Assembly: GCA_019828545.1 (NCBI GenBank)
Contig: JACVRA010000113.1
Coordinates: 248,001-312,000 of the forward strand
DNA from: Paracamarosporium sp. OC-R06-R3
Taxonomy: Eukaryota; Ascomycota; Dothideomycetes; Pleosporales; Didymosphaeriaceae
DNA: 64,000 bases
Reading direction: 5' to 3'
Shown one piece after another: positions 23,079 through 37,893 of the stretch (position 1 is its first letter; each line of letters opens with the position of its first letter). The notes under the pieces were generated by a model that was not told the DNA's origin, searched no databases, and saw only the letters and a list, made by a program, of their open reading frames with translations. The translations under genes and the position numbers were made by a program.

Positions 23079-25711
23079 ATGCGCCAGCGACAACACAACG
23101 GTCCCACGCTTCCCAAGGAGCTTCGCGACCAGTTTGGCGGAGGTATTTTCATAAAGCCTTACGATTAGACGGGCATGCGCTGATTCTGTACACAGATCCT
23201 GCCAACCGAAAGCGTGGCGGCCATGCGCGCGGCGGCTCGCTGAATCGAAAGGACCGTAGGAAAGCAGAGCGGGAAGCAAAGAAGTCACAGAGGCATCAGA
23301 AGCCAAGTTACCCCAAGATTCACAGCAGCCAATCGGGTCGAGGGCACCGCAAGGTCGAATCTGATGAGGAGGAAGACGAAGTGGAATGGAGCGAGGAGGA
23401 TGAGCCCGCTCAGCCTCCGGCACGACATCCAGAAGTACCGGCTAAGGGTATTCTAAAGAAGACGCAGGCCGTTCCTGCCCGGCTTACGGAAGCGTCACCA
23501 CCGCCACCCCCTTCTAAAATTTCTCGGGCCGTTAAGGATAGACTCGCACAGGATGACGCAGAGATTGCAGCCCTAGAGAAGAAGCTGGGAATGAAGCGCA
23601 AGAAGAAGACGGAAGGAACGAGCGATGGTTTGAATGACATCTTCGGCGACTTGGGGGACTTGGACAGCGATGAAGACGGTTCAGGAACCAACCCCTCGAA
23701 ACGAAAACGACATCAGGACGACGAATGGTTAGCAAACAAGCGACAGAAAGCGCTAGGCAAATCAGTTCAAATTGCACATGACGACGATGAAGACGAAGAC
23801 GAAGACGAAGACGAAGACCATGCTAACATAAATTCGGACGCTCTAGACTCTGACGAGGGGTCGGATGCTGAGGGAGAATACGCAGAAATCCTTGAAGATG
23901 AAAGCGGTGCAGAAGAAGAGGTGGATAATGACCAATTAGACTTCGAAGGCTTCGATTCCGAAGAGGGTATGGAGAGCGAGGCACCCCGCGTACGAGAAAA
24001 CCCATATAAGGCGCCCTTACCAGCGGATGCTGCCCCAACCAAATACATACCTCCAGCACTAAGAGCACCACCTTCCTCAGATGCCGAAGCCCTTGCTCGA
24101 CTACGCAGGCAAACACAAGGTCTTCTCAACAGGCTTTCTGATGCCAATATGATGTCTATAATGAAAGACATCGAACAACTTTATCAAAATAACCCCCGTG
24201 GCTACGTTACCACCACCCTGGTAGATCTTCTAATCGGCATGCTGGCTGACCCAACCACATTGATCGACACATTCCTAATTCTACATGCTGGCTTTATTGC
24301 GGCAATATACAAGGTCATTGGACCAGACTTTGGAGCGCAGATGTTGGAACGTATCGTGTTTGAATTCGATAAACACTATGAGCTTAACCGGGACGGTACT
24401 GGGAAGCAGACTACTAACCTTATGTCCGTTTTGGCTGAGCTGTATTGCTTTCAAGTGATTGGATGCAAGTTGATTTTCGACTATATCAAGCTCTTCCTCG
24501 ACGAGCTGTCGGAAATCAACACAGAACTGCTCCTTCGGATAGTGCGGGTGTCTGGTTCGCAGCTTCGCCAAGACGATCCTTCTTCACTGAAAGACATTGT
24601 CATATTACTTCAAAAATCAGTGGGCAAGGTTGGCGAGAAGAACTTACCTGTGCGGACGAAGTTCATGATTGAGACTATCAACGATCTCAAAAACAATCGC
24701 ATGAAGACGGGTGTGGCAGCGTCGGCCATAGTACGTGAACATACGATCAGCATGAAAAAGCAATTAGGAACTCTCAACACGAGAAATCTCAAGGGAAGTG
24801 AGCCCTTGCGAATAAGTCTAGCTGATATCAGGGATACCGACAAGAAGGGTAAGTGGTGGCTCGTGGGAGCAAGCTGGCGGAGCAATATGGCTGGAGAGCC
24901 ACAGGATCAGAAAGGGAAAGAAGATGCAGACGAGGAACATATTGATGTCGCGGATGCCGGAGACGATGGCGAAGTCAATCTTTTACAACTAGCCAAGGAG
25001 CATCGCATGAACACAGACGTCCGTCGAGCTATTTTCGTGACAGTCATGTCATCGAGCGACTACAAGGACGCACACGTTCGTCTCTTGAAGCTCAGGCTAA
25101 AAAAAGCGGAAGAGATGGAGGTCCCACGGGTCATCCTGCATTGTGCAGGCTGCGAAGATTCGTACAACCCCTATTATACTGCTCTGGCACGAAAATTTTG
25201 CACTGATCACAAGTCGCGCAAGACCTTTCAGTTTGCACTTTGGGACGTATTTAGAAAATTGGGAGAGAAAAGGCACGATGACGATGCATCTGACGATGAA
25301 GATGACTTGGAGAGCGACATGTCACTACGCCGCATCGTCACGCTCGGCAAGCTCTACGGTACGCTCATCGCCAACGGCGACCTATCTATCGTCAGCCTCA
25401 AGACGCTTAATTTTCCCTACCTCAAGCCGAAAACGAAGACGTTGATTGAAGTTGTCCTTGTTACAATCATGCTGGAATCGCAAAAAGGTCACAAGGATAA
25501 ACGCGACGAGAAAGCGGTGTTGAACGTCTTCATCAACGTGGATACAGCCACAGAGATGATTGCGGGTTTACAATACTTTTTGAAGAAAATTGTTAGTAAG
25601 ACAGAAATCACCGGTAGTAAGAAGGAGAAAGATGTTGTGAAATGGGCGTGCAAGGTTGTTATGGGTATGCTGGAGCGGTTGATGGCTACGACGACGCTCG
25701 ACGAGGAGTGA
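23079..25711 (+). CDS. SGD1: NOM1/Sgd1-like nucleolar protein with MIF4G and MA3 domains
   Basis: Two exons, 23079-23142 and 23196-25711, with a 53-nt intron, giving 859 residues. The first exon gives MRQRQHNGPTLPKELRDQFGG, which rejoins DPANRKRGGHARGGSLNRKDRRKAER, the usual start of the family. A long charged region with an Asp/Glu run (GAAGAC repeats) follows. The MIF4G domain spans about 320-540 (LLNRLSDANMMSIMKDIEQLY, then YGAQ/FGAQMLER-like blocks). The MA3 domain spans about 625-745 (NTDVRRAIFVTVMSSSDYKDAH). Yeast Sgd1 and human NOM1 are nucleolar proteins needed for 18S rRNA maturation; NOM1 also recruits PP1. The stop at 25709-25711 follows a family-like C-terminus. Confidence 0.93.
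23789..23818 (+). repeat. In-frame hexanucleotide repeat (GAAGAC)5
   Basis: Five perfect copies of GAAGAC inside the NOM1-like coding region, encoding alternating Glu-Asp in the acidic linker. Copy number could vary without frameshift. Confidence 0.85.
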
Positions 25712-26528
25712 TGGGGGATATAGGTTCTCTTATAATGACAGTAGTCCGCCTAGATGATGTTTTGCTATACACATGCCGAGAGACATTGGGCGTTGATCTG
25801 TAGCTGTAGCCATGGTGCGTCGTAGAACAGTAGATAGATCACATGACTAACATTAAACTAAACGTTAAAAACACCCTCGGTATCATCTCGGGTTTGTGCC
25901 ATGTATCACTGCCAAATGAGTGAAGTCCCAGGAAGCTGAACCGCATCGTCTCTCGCATCATGTGACGCGTCGACCTGGCAATGTACACAAATACGTAGGC
26001 ACTAGTCTTGGCTTTTGTGTCAAATTGGTCAGGTCTAAAGGCTGGAAGTGTACATGAGCAGCTCATCTGATCGACCATATGCCTAGGCTCGGGGCCAAAT
26101 AACCGCCGATGGCGGGCTGGACATGTGGACGCATCGTCACCACTCTGGAGTGGGAGTGAAACACATGCTTGAGTGGTAGAACACTGTAGACGTTGAGTGC
26201 AAGGCGCAAGGCAGCCGCATTACCACCACCGTAGACGTCGACGGGCCATGCGCAGCCTGTTTCCATGGTTCCTGATCCGCAGCACACACGTTTCGGCTAT
26301 GCCGTATATGGATGGCGCACGTGCTTCCGGCTTCTAGGCGGCAGCAGCGCAGCGTCATGGCCGCGCCCCAGCCACCGGGGTGGTTCAGCAGCACCCGCCT
26401 CACGCCTCCGAGCTTCCCCAAGCTCCAAACAACACACTCCTCCATCACAACACAGCTTCACAAAGGGGCTCTTCTTCATTCTTCGTCTTTGTTGTATCTT
26501 CTGAGGTGCTTGCCCACCCGTCGTCGTC
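25712..26528. other. Intergenic: NOM1-like 3' region and PEP4 promoter
   Basis: 817 bp with no supported gene. A 3' UTR is expected in the first part. Around 26400-26520 the plus strand becomes C/T-rich, fitting a PEP4 leader. Open frames here are shadows on both strands. Confidence 0.45.
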
Positions 26529-27881
<1,353 letters not shown>

Positions 27882-28651
27882 GGTATTTTACTCATGGGTT
27901 AGATTGTACGGTCATGTTGGAAATGGGACGGTGGAGTTGAATGGTCAAGGTTGTACATGGCAACGCTAGGTTGAGGCTGTGGTATCATAATAAGCGCTAT
28001 TTGTCTCCTTTGTCCATGCTATTGCTACAGTCATGTACAGATATCCAGAATGAATTCCGAGTTGAATAAAGAAAGGTCCAAGGCTGCGGTGACTGATGAA
28101 GCTGTCTGTCGACGGCGTCCGGGGTAGCGCTAAACGATCAGCTCCCGCGCCGGCCGGTGAGGTGTTATCGATACCATAAGGCTGACGTATTTGGCGTGGC
28201 TCTGGCGTGCGCGCAGCTAGGACGAGGGCTTGGAGGCCGGACCGAGTCACACAATCGTCTTGGGTTTGAGTTTCGTGATCAAACGAGGAACTTCTGTTGG
28301 CCGTCTCTTCTAAGCGTGTGAGCCGAGTGCCGTGCATCATTGGTGCCTTCTGACTGCATGTTGGAGCTTATCAAGGTGGGCACATGCGGGAACAGGCAAC
28401 GCCGCTAAATCCAGACGAACGTCAGGTGAATCTGCTGGACAGCGCGTCTGCTGCTCGACTCGCGTCGTCAACATGTAACAACCCACGTCGGTAGCAGTCG
28501 TACGGCTTGTTCTCAGACCAGTTTGGTGTTCTCCAAGTTTTTTTGCGCAGCCACTCCTTGAGCGCGACACCCTAGCCCGATCGTCCTCCGCCTCCGTGAC
28601 GACCGCTGCCTCTGCCCACCGAGCCACACGCACCGAACCACTGCATACACC
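27882..28651. other. Intergenic: PEP4 3' UTR and ATG26 promoter
   Basis: 770 bp. The AT-rich part at about 27900-28080 fits a PEP4 3' end. The rest should hold the ATG26 promoter and leader. The minus-strand frames over 27966-28929 show no family pattern. Confidence 0.45.
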
Positions 28652-31600
28652 ATGGCGACCGAAGGACGGCCACGAGAGCGGCCTGCCCGCAAGCTCACAA
28701 AGAAGCGCAAGGAGTCGCGGCGAGTGTCTTTGGACATACCGGAACGATTCAGAGATGCCGGCGACGCAGACGAGGATTTTGCGGCGCCAAAGCATAGCAA
28801 CGCCATATCGATGCACCAATCTATATTCTCCATGATTGCACGAGCTGGGCAACAGTCACAAACAGATCTCGGTCTCACAGAGGAGGTGGACTCGGGCGAC
28901 AGCGACGATGGGGCCAGGCGGAATATCAAGTACGGTAGCTTGGATGGTGCAGCTAGGATGAGCCGCCTGAGCTCAATCCACGATTTTCAAAGCCCCCTTG
29001 AGGAGCTCGACGAGGGAAAACCGCTGAGGGGCAAGCACCGGAGCGCCTTCTCCGAGCACAAACTGCTGCGGTCGCTGCCTAAGCTCAAGATCTCAGGCAA
29101 AAGGGAATCCAAGTCGGAGGCTCACGCAGCCGATACAATGTCTTCCTCGCAATTCCTGCCTCCCCGTCCGTCGGAAGACGAGCCACCTTCTCCATCTCGA
29201 GACGAATCGCTAGTCAATACCAAGACCGACACCTCGTCTGGCCCGGAGTTGCATGTTGGAAAGCGTCGAGGGTCAGAACGCAAGATCAGACAAGGAGGTA
29301 CGACGAAGGGCAAAACAACTGTTCCGCTTGCGAACCGGCTGCAGCAGATCTTTGAGTTCGAGGATTTGGAGGAAGTCATCTCAGGTTTGTCAACCCCTAG
29401 GCATAATGGAAGTCATCTAATAAACACAGAGTACCCATGTTGGTTATTACAAAGCATTTTGCTTCAGGGTTACATGTATATCACCCAGAAGCACATTTGC
29501 TTTTACGCATATATACCGAAGAAGCATGTATGCATTCGCAGTCTAGCCTCTTGAATCAAGCTAACCTTGACACAGCACGATGTTAGTAAGACTGGCTATC
29601 TCTCAAAACGAGGCCGATCCAAATACAATCGATACTGGTTCATACTGAGAGGCGACGTGTTGGCATACTACACCAATCCCACGGAGCTGTACTTTCCTCG
29701 CAATCGCATCAACTTACAGTATGCAATATCTGCCGAGATACTGGAAACCAAAGACAAACACAAGGATGAAACCACTTTCGTTGTGACTACAGACGAGAAA
29801 ACCTTCCAGTTTAAGGCTGATAGTGCGGTTAGCGCGAAAGAATGGGTACGGTCCATACAAAAGGTTATATTCCGAACGCACAACGAAGGAAATAGCGTGA
29901 AAATCTCCTTGCCCATTCGGAACGTTTTGGAGATTGAAGAGAGCACCATTCTCGACTTTGCCGAGACGGTGAAGATCCGCGTGATTGATAACGATGAAAC
30001 ATACGCGATCGATGAGGTAACCATCCGTTGCGTGTGCTGTGGTTGGTAATCTGACAATTAACAGTACTTCTTCTCCTTCTTCAGCCAAGGCCAGGATGCC
30101 CTCAATGTTTTACGTATCATGATCAACGATAACGAACATCACCAGGCGGTACAGCACCAGGGTGATCAACGCGCAGTCACGCCAACCGTCCTCGATCTTC
30201 CCAGTAACCCCAATGCCGCGACAGCCCAAGACAGTCCCGACTACACACCTTATATAGAAGAAAATGTGAAGGCGACGTTATCACCGTTGCCTCGTCCGCT
30301 TGTTGGGCGTTCAAGCATGAGTGCTGATTCTCGATCCAGTTTTGATATGCGAAGGAGTCTGGACGTGCGACGTAGTATGGATGCGAATCGCTCCCTGCGC
30401 CGGCCTAGCCACGAGGTTCGCCGCAGCTTCAGTGGCAATCATTACGATAAACACTCGAAGGGTCGACCGGGAGACAAATCGCCACTCCCACCTAAACCAC
30501 AAGATAATTCGGATTCAGCTACGAACTCTGTGGATCCAGGTACCGAGTCTTCAGCCCACGTGCAATCCATGGATGAGAGCAATGCGTCGGCTAGTCAAAT
30601 TCTCGACCGCTCGGATATGTTTCGCGCCCCAACAATTCACTCTGGCCAAGCCACCACGTCTGAAAGATCCGATGATATAGCCCGACATTCACAAGATACG
30701 ACCCGTTCGTCAGGTGGGCGGCTCTTTCACTCGAACCCATCGCGTCATCCGAGCAAACAGCCTAGCGGCACAGGCCATGCGCAGGCACCGAGATATAAGG
30801 CTGACCTTGATAACGACCCAGACGCAACAACTGCACGCTTATCTACTTCTTCAACTGCACTCCATGACATTGCCTCGTATCCCCTGCAAAAAGCAGCGGG
30901 ATTGGCAGGTTTTCTGCGCACTAGATCAAAGAAGATGGGTAACTTACTGTCCACCGAATCCATGGGTTATTACGAAAAGGTTTCAGGGATGCTAGCAGGT
31001 GGTCGGAAACACTACAACGTGGCGGACGGATTGCGACCAAACGACCAAGTCCATGACCCTGAAGAAGACGAGGATGCTGCCAAAGCAGCGCAACATTTCC
31101 AGGAGCATTTCGCGTTGCCTGACGAGCAACTCCAGTCGTCGTACTTTGCATACCTCCAGCGCATCCTTCCCAACTATGGAAAAATCTACATTAGCGGTCG
31201 CTCTTTCTGTTTCCGGAGTCTTATGCCGACTGTGAAGACCAAGGTGCGTGACTTCTTGCATTGTTCCTATAATAAGACTCACCCATGCAGATCATTTTGC
31301 CCATGCGTGACATTGAAACCATTAATAAAGAGAAGGGCTTTCGTATGGGCTACCACGGTCTAGTAGTTGTCATTCGAGGTCATGAAGAACTATTTTTCGA
31401 GTTCGCAAAGGCCGAACATCGCGACGAATGTGCAATCTCGATCTTACGTATTCTAGAGAGCACCAAATACATTGAGGACGAGCAGTCATCTGAGGGTATG
31501 GATAGCGAAGATGAAGTTGCAAAGGCCGAGCATGATCTCCTTCAAGCCGCACGAGACACCGCCGAAGGGGACGTCAACATACCAACCACGCCTACGGTAG

Positions 31601-33232
31601 AGCTCGACCGTATCCCACTCATCTTTGATGATCCATTAGCATCAATTGTGGATTTCAAGCCGTCTGAGCCGTTGAAGATTGTTTGTCTGACGATTGGATC
31701 CCGAGGCGATGTACAACCTTACATCTCACTCTGCAAAGATCTGATCAAAGAGGGACATAAGCCTATCATCGCTACACATGACATGTTCGAGGATTGGGTC
31801 AAAGGTCATGGTATCGGCTTCGCCCCTGTAGCTGGTGATCCTGCCGAGCTCATGCGTATCTGCGTACAACACGGAATGTTTTCGTACGGGTTTCTCAAAG
31901 AGACGAATTCAAAATTCCGCGGTTGGCTGGATGAACTGTGTGAGACAGCTTGGAAAGCGTGCCAGGGGGCCGATGTTCTCATTGAGAGTCCATCCGCCAT
32001 GGCCGGCATCCACATCGCCGAAGCTCTAAGGATCCCGTACTTTCGAGCCTTTACCATGCCTTGGACACGTACCCGAGCTTACCCACACGCCTTCGCGGTC
32101 GGACAGTCCAAGATGGGCGGAGCATTGAATAGCATGACATATCTGACCATCGACAAGGTGTTTTGGGTTGCCATCGCCGGCCAGATGAACAAATGGCGTC
32201 GTGACCAGCTCAAGCTGCGTAACACGTCGCAAGCTAGGATGCAGGCGAACCAGCGGCCGTTCTTGTATAATTTCAGCCCGCACGTTGTACCTCCGCCGTG
32301 TGACTGGCCTGATTGGATCCGCGTTACGGGCTACTGGTTTCTGGACGAAGGCGACAAGTACGAGCCGCCAGAAGACTTGCGCCGATTCATGGAGAAGGCT
32401 CGAGCAGACAAGAAAAAGCTTGTTTACATTGGATTTGGGTCGATTGTGATAGAAGACCCGGCTGCTCTTACCAGGACCATAATCGAAGCGGTGCAGCTGG
32501 CAGATGTTCGCTGCGTTCTGTCCAAAGGCTGGTCGGACAAGTGGCAGGGGGACAAGACCACGTTGAAGACGGCTTCGGAAGTAGAGATTCCACTGCCGCC
32601 GGACATTTTCAAGATCAATGCGGCACCCCACGACTGGCTGTTCAAGCAAATGGATGCCGTTGTTCACCATGGCGGGTCGGGGACGACGGGAGCCAGCCTT
32701 CGAGCGGGCAAGCCCACGATCATCAAGCCTTTCTTCGGGGACCAGTTCTTCTTTGCCACGCGTGTGGAAGACCTTGGTGTGGGGACATACCTCAAGAGGA
32801 TCAACACCAAGATGCTGGGCAAAGCACTATGGGAGGCGACCAACAGCGAGCGCATGAAGATCAAGGCACGGATACTCGGTAGCAAGATCCGCAAGGTAAG
32901 CATGGACTGGTCCCCAGGCATGGAGAGCAAGGCTGACACGGGCGGGACAGGAAAACGGCACGCAGGTTGCGATCCAGACCATCTACCGGGAGCTTGACCG
33001 GGCCAAAGCGCTCTCGTGCGGGCCGTGGGAGCAGGCAGAGGGGGGCGAGCCGTTCGGGGAGGTGGACGCTGACTGGACTCTGATCGACGACGAGGGGGAT
33101 GTGCAGGACATTGACCTCGATGGCGACGCCATGGCTGGGATGCGGGAGCAGGCGGCGGGGGGCGGGCAGGGCGGGCCGGCAACGCTGGCGCTGGGCAGCA
33201 TGGTGCTGTCGCAGCAGCGCGAGGCGGCGTAG
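28652..33232 (+). CDS. ATG26: Sterol 3-beta-glucosyltransferase (ATG26/UGT51 family)
   Basis: Six exons: 28652-29384, 29430-29527, 29576-30016, 30065-31243, 31291-32895 and 32951-33232, giving 1445 residues. Introns are 45-55 nt. Domains in order are: a basic, Ser-rich head (1-230); GRAM 1 (about 235-277); a PH domain (about 281-378, [20 protein letters not shown]); a disordered Arg/Ser/Pro linker; GRAM 2 (about 765-850); the GT28 N-terminal domain (from about 946, [15 protein letters not shown]); and a UDP-sugar domain with [17 protein letters not shown] at about 1277. The enzyme glucosylates ergosterol using UDP-glucose. GRAM and PH domains bring it to phosphoinositide membranes, and in some fungi it is needed for pexophagy. 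The C-terminal tail beyond about 1375 is Gly/Ala-rich and variable in the family. Confidence 0.96.
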
Positions 33233-33651
33233 GGGCTTTGTCGTGTAGTGTGTAGAGTGTAGCGTGTAGAATGCGCATACGTTTGGGCCTGTCTTTGTCT
33301 TGGTGCGTCGCGTGCCCCCGGCCGGCAGGCTAGGCCGCGCTGGGCCGAGCGCGGGTGCAGGGGTCGCTGGCGCAGCTACAAAAGGAACAGGCGCCCCTCC
33401 TCAAGCTACCGACAAGCTTTTGGTGCACTGCGGGAGCCGCATCCTCTGCCCGCGACCGCTGCCGCCACAACCACCACCACCACCCCCAGCCCTGCTCCTC
33501 CTGCGTGCCCGCTGCTTGCTGCCCGCGGCCGCGCTAGCTGTGCATCATCGCTCGCTTCGCTGCCGGGGCCGACGCGACAGGCCCCAAGCTTCTGCGCCCG
33601 AGCTCCACCGCGACAACCTCACCGAATGCGCCGCCCTCTCACCTCGCCTCG
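33233..33651. other. Intergenic: ATG26 3' end and FCP1 leader
   Basis: 419 bp, GC-rich, with a CCA/CCACC-rich low-complexity run at about 33465-33490 in the probable FCP1 leader. The long plus-strand open frame that crosses it into FCP1 uses a non-ATG start and is not taken as coding here. Confidence 0.5.
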
Positions 33652-36208
33652 ATGGATTCGGACGCCCATGCCGAGCCCATGAGGATAGTCGCGCCCCACG
33701 GCCTGCACTATCCCATCACCATCACCGAGCTCGTCAAGAAGGACGGCGACGACGTGGTGCGCTCCCAGCCGCTCTTCCACTACTGCTTCGAGAGCCTGCG
33801 CACAGAGGACAACAAATGGGGCGAGTCCAAGGAGGTCCTCCACAAGTTCTATGCCACCTTCGAGGCCCCCGTCGACGGCCACATCGAGACGTGGCACGTC
33901 AGCGAGTCCGCCGTCGTGTCCAAGCCCGGGTATGTATCGCTCCCTGCCTCCCCCCCGACAGCCGCTCATGCCCTGCCAGCACCCTGCTCCTCGACGTCAC
34001 AGAGCCATGCACCCACGAAGTCCAGTTCGGCGGCCTGTGCACAAGCTGCGGCAAGGACATGACCGAGGTCGACTACCTGACTGAGAAGCTCGACATCAGT
34101 CGCGCTCCCGTAAACATGACGCACGACAAGACCGTCCTGCTTGTCAGCCACAACGAAGCCAGGAAGGCCGAAGAAGCCTCCAAAACACGTCTGCTGGAAG
34201 CGAAGAAGCTGACTCTGATCGTCGATCTCGACCAGACCGTCATCCACACCACCTGCGAACGCACCATCGCCGAGTGGAAGGAGGATCCGAGCAATCCAAA
34301 CTACGAGTTCGTCATGGACGTGGAGGGCTTCCAGCTTGCCGACGATAACGTCGCTCACGTCGCGGCGAATTGGTACTACGTCAAGAAACGCCCGGGGCTA
34401 AAGGACTTTTTCGACAAAATGTCGCAGCTATACGAGATGCACATCTATACAATGGCAACCCGTGCTTATGCACAAGCTGTCGCTAAAATTATTGACCCGG
34501 ACCGAAAGTATTTCGGCGATCGAATCTTGAGCCGCGACGAGAACGGTACAGACAAGGCAAAGAGCTTGCATCGCTTGTTTCCAAACAACCCCGGCATGGT
34601 GGTCATCATCGATGACAGGGCCGACGTATGGAACTACAGTCCGTACTTGGTCCGCGTTCCCGTGTTCAATTTCTTCCCCGGCGCTGGCGACATAAATGCT
34701 AGCTTCTTACCCAAGCAGTTAGAGGTGCCAGCGTCTACTCCCAAAGACAAAGGTGAAGCCAAGACTGAAATAAAATCTGAAGAGATTCCTTATTCTGTTG
34801 CAGGCAAGCCCCTCCCACCTACAGCTGCAAAACCAGAATCTGCAGAAGTAACCAACGGGATCGAAAACGACCTCGAAGAGCAAATGATTGCCATGGGTGC
34901 TGGCGAAAGCCAGGAAGCTCTTGAAGAGCGTGTGAGAGAACAGGAGAAAATCATCGTTGCTCAACAAACTGAGCGACCCTTGCTACAACAACAGCTTACA
35001 CTTGAGAAAGAAGACGACGAGGAGGAAGCGGCAAAATCCGAAAGCCCGGAAAACGGCGATTCACAGTCTTCCGAACACCACAAACACCGTGCCATACTGA
35101 ACAACGACGACAACGGGTTAGAAATCGTTGAAAAGAACCTGCGGCGCGTATATGAGGAGTTTTACGATGAATATCAGAAGTCAATAGTTAAGCCTAGAGG
35201 CAGCCGTGTTGCCGAACTCAAGGGGGAGAAAAGCCCAAGGAAACCGCGTCTCGAGGGTATTGTGCCGGACATCGCCAATCTCATGCCGCGCATCAAAAGC
35301 GAGACTCTGGCTACCTGTGTCATTGTGTTCTCCGGAATCATACCACTAGGCGTAGACGTTGAAACGTAAGTAAAGCAACCTCCAAGACAAGTCAACAGCT
35401 AACGTCAACCAGCTCCGATTTCGCGCTGTGGGTCAAGAGTTTCGGTGCGCAGATTTCTCTCAACGTGGACAGACGGACAACACACGTAATCGCGAACCCA
35501 GATCGGAAAACATCTAAAGTCAAGAAGGCAGCGCGGATTCTTCACGATGGAGGAAACATGCAGATTGTGACAATCCACTGGATGCTCGAATGCTGTACGC
35601 GGTGGGAACACGTTGAGGAGGAGCCTTATTACATCAACGTGGAAGACGAGCGTGGTAGCCCAGCACCTGCAGAAGAGCTGGAAGAAGAGGAAAGTATCAA
35701 TGGTACCGATGATGATGAAGTGAAGTCGCCAACATCAGTTTTCGACATACCCAACGACGACTGGGCAGCTATAGCCAAAGAGATGGAAGAGTTCGAAGAC
35801 GAATCAGACTCAGAGGGTTCTCGGGTATCCGACACAGAAAGCGTACATTCCACAAATAGCACGCAGTCAGAGACCAATGGTGCCAAAGCCGCCCGGCGAA
35901 AAAGAAAGAGGATGACAGAGTCCGATGCAGAGTCGGAGACGGGGGACAGCGACTCAAGCGTCAATAGTACGTCCAGGCTGCAGAAACGAAAGAAACGCAC
36001 CATGGAACGAGTCACGTCGCTGACAAATGTGGTCAACGCAGACAAAGAGTCTTCTGGTCTGCCTAGTCCCGAAACGACGGGGCCTGAGGAAGACCAAGGA
36101 GATGAGTTCGATCCTCAGGGCGGGGGTCCAGACCTCGCCGAGGACAATGATCAAGATTTGGAAGACGACATGTTGGCTCGGTTCAACGCTGAGTTCGCGG
36201 ACGAATAG
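33652..36208 (+). CDS. FCP1: RNA polymerase II CTD phosphatase Fcp1
   Basis: Three exons: 33652-33929, 33980-35365 and 35413-36208, with introns of 50 and 47 nt, giving 819 residues. The N-terminal biotinyl/lipoyl-like segment (about 10-100) is followed by a Cys pair (CTSC) and the FCP homology domain. Its catalytic motif is D175-L-D177-Q-T179 (IVDLDQTVIHTTC), with KKRPGLKDFF and MATRAYAQAVAKIIDP downstream and the closing IIDDRADVW. A BRCT domain spans about 537-640 (VIVFSGIIPLG ... TTHVIANPDRKT). The C-terminus is acidic and Ser-rich and ends DMLARFNAEFADE, as expected for the TFIIF-binding tail. Fcp1 dephosphorylates Ser2 of the polymerase II CTD and recycles the enzyme. The GG|C splice at 33929/33980 was chosen because it keeps KPGTLLLDVTEPC. 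Confidence 0.95.
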
Positions 36209-36685
36209 TACTTTTTTCTCGTCATCATTTGGGCTTCATCCATGGCTTGGATCTCCTGCATAGCGAGGGGTGTTTGGGCATCAAGGGCGTTTGTTTGCAC
36301 GAACCGTGTAGTGATTTTTGGGTCGTGAGAATGGAATTATCTTGGGTGGGATTTTTGTATCTAGGCTTTGCGGCGCTTCATTGGGCTGGACATCAGCGAT
36401 TGAGCTGGACTAGCTTGCATTTTCGTCTGGGATTTCCTGCGTCTAGACGGGTGGTGTGATGGATGATGGGCAGTTGAGCAGACAGGTAGATGCATCCGAC
36501 ACCATTGATCTATGTTCTGGAGTTTGTTTGCTAGATGTTCGGTGCTGCTGCTGTAAAAGCCATCTACATGATAACCGATCCATATACGCCTTTGGAGCTC
36601 CTGAGCCCCGTAAAGAATTGCTGACCTAGCCTCAAATAACGCCCCAGCAACTATGGCCAGATATAGAACGCCGCAGATCGATGTC
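36209..36685. other. Convergent 3' intergenic region
   Basis: 477 bp between the FCP1 stop and the ankyrin-protein stop. Only T/G-rich 3' UTR-like sequence is seen. Confidence 0.5.
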
Positions 36686-37893
36686 TTACAATGATTCGCC
36701 GCTCTCCGCCCTCGGCCTCCCGCCTTCTACAGGCGTAAACGGCCACGGCCCAGCCCTAATCCCCTCGGTAGGCGTCATAGCCCTCCTCTTCTCCACCGGA
36801 CTCCAGTCCATCCCTGGCATAGGAAGGCCCGCAATCGCCGCATCATCCCTCGCTCTTTGCCTCTCTCCGCCCACAGCTCCACCCATGCCCTCTTGGTCTG
36901 TCACCAGCCTCACGCCCGCTGTCCTCTGCTTTTCCCTCTCCCTCTCCAACCGCTTACCCTCGGCCTTTTTCTTCTCAAATTCAATGATCAGCGTCTTAAA
37001 GTATGCTTCCGCTGCGGGCGTTGCAGAATAGTGTACAGGGGTCCAGGAGTATGCGTTTGAGGCGAGCGGGTTGGCGCCGTATTGGAGGAGCATACGGAGG
37101 GCCTTGAGTTCGCCGGCAGCCGAGGCATGGTGGAGCGCCGTGTTGCCGACATGGTCGTAGGACGTGAGGATCTGGGGCGCATGGAGAAGCAGCGTGGGGA
37201 TGAGGTGGAGGGTGCCCGTGCCGCTTTTGCAGGCGAACATGAGCTGCTGGGGCGTCAGCTGGTGCAAAAACCTGGGGCCGGGGTAGAATAGAGAAACGTA
37301 CGGCATCCAGCCCAGCTCTGTTCTGCCACGCTATACATTCTAGAAACCGTTTCGCCAGCATCACGCTGACTTCTTCCTTGCCCGCCATGGCCCCCAGCAT
37401 AAGCGGCGTCTCGAGCTCGTTGTTCCGGCTCACCAGCTCATCTTCGTGACCTGCTTCTATGAGGAACTCCTACAACATCACATCTATATGAGCCATAGTT
37501 CTTTCCACCCGCAGGATCAATACGACGTGGGGGTTATGACGTACCGCAACAGCCGTGAACCCATGCTTGGCCGCAAGGTGCAAGCTTGTATTGCTTTTGT
37601 CCTCGAAATCCGGATTCTGGAGGTACGAGGGGTTGTTGCGCACGATGCGCTTCACGAGGTCGAGGTCGTTCAGGAGGATCGCACGGCGCAGACGCCGCGG
37701 TACGTCAATCCTACAGCGAAACAGGGTCAGCTTTTCACTGTCGCGGCTTCGCCGGCCATCGCTCGAGGTGAACATACATGTCGGACAGCGCGAAGCATGG
37801 TTGGTGGCGCGGTTGTAGCGGTGTTAGCCTGTTATATGTGTTGTTGTTTGTTGATGCGGGGACTATGAGTGGTGACGCGGGGCGGAGCTTCAT
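36686..37893 (-). CDS. Ankyrin-repeat protein
   Basis: Four exons on the minus strand: 37893-37778, 37710-37545, 37469-37302 and 37258-36686, giving 340 residues. Introns are 67, 75 and 43 nt; the 43-nt one is the shortest in the window. Four ankyrin-type units are visible: RAILLNDLDLVKRIVRNNP, then NTSLHLAAKHGFTAVAEFL, then LETPLMLGAMAGKEEVSVML, then GNTALHHASAAGELKALRMLLQYGANPL. A charged helix (FEKKKAEGKRLEREREK) and a Pro/Arg tail follow. Small cytosolic ankyrin proteins of this type occur in many fungi (yeast YCR051W is comparable), and their partner is unknown. The first exon is least certain: it was chosen because its frame and phase continue through a GTATGT donor, but the initiator could differ. 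Confidence 0.78.

Noticed and set aside
32026..32670. 214-codon minus-strand frame opposite ATG26
   Set aside because: It overlaps the conserved glycosyltransferase domain of ATG26 and has no family resemblance.
33300..33651. Long plus-strand frame running through the FCP1 leader
   Set aside because: It starts at a non-ATG codon, is Pro/Arg-rich low-complexity, and is in a different frame from the FCP1 start.
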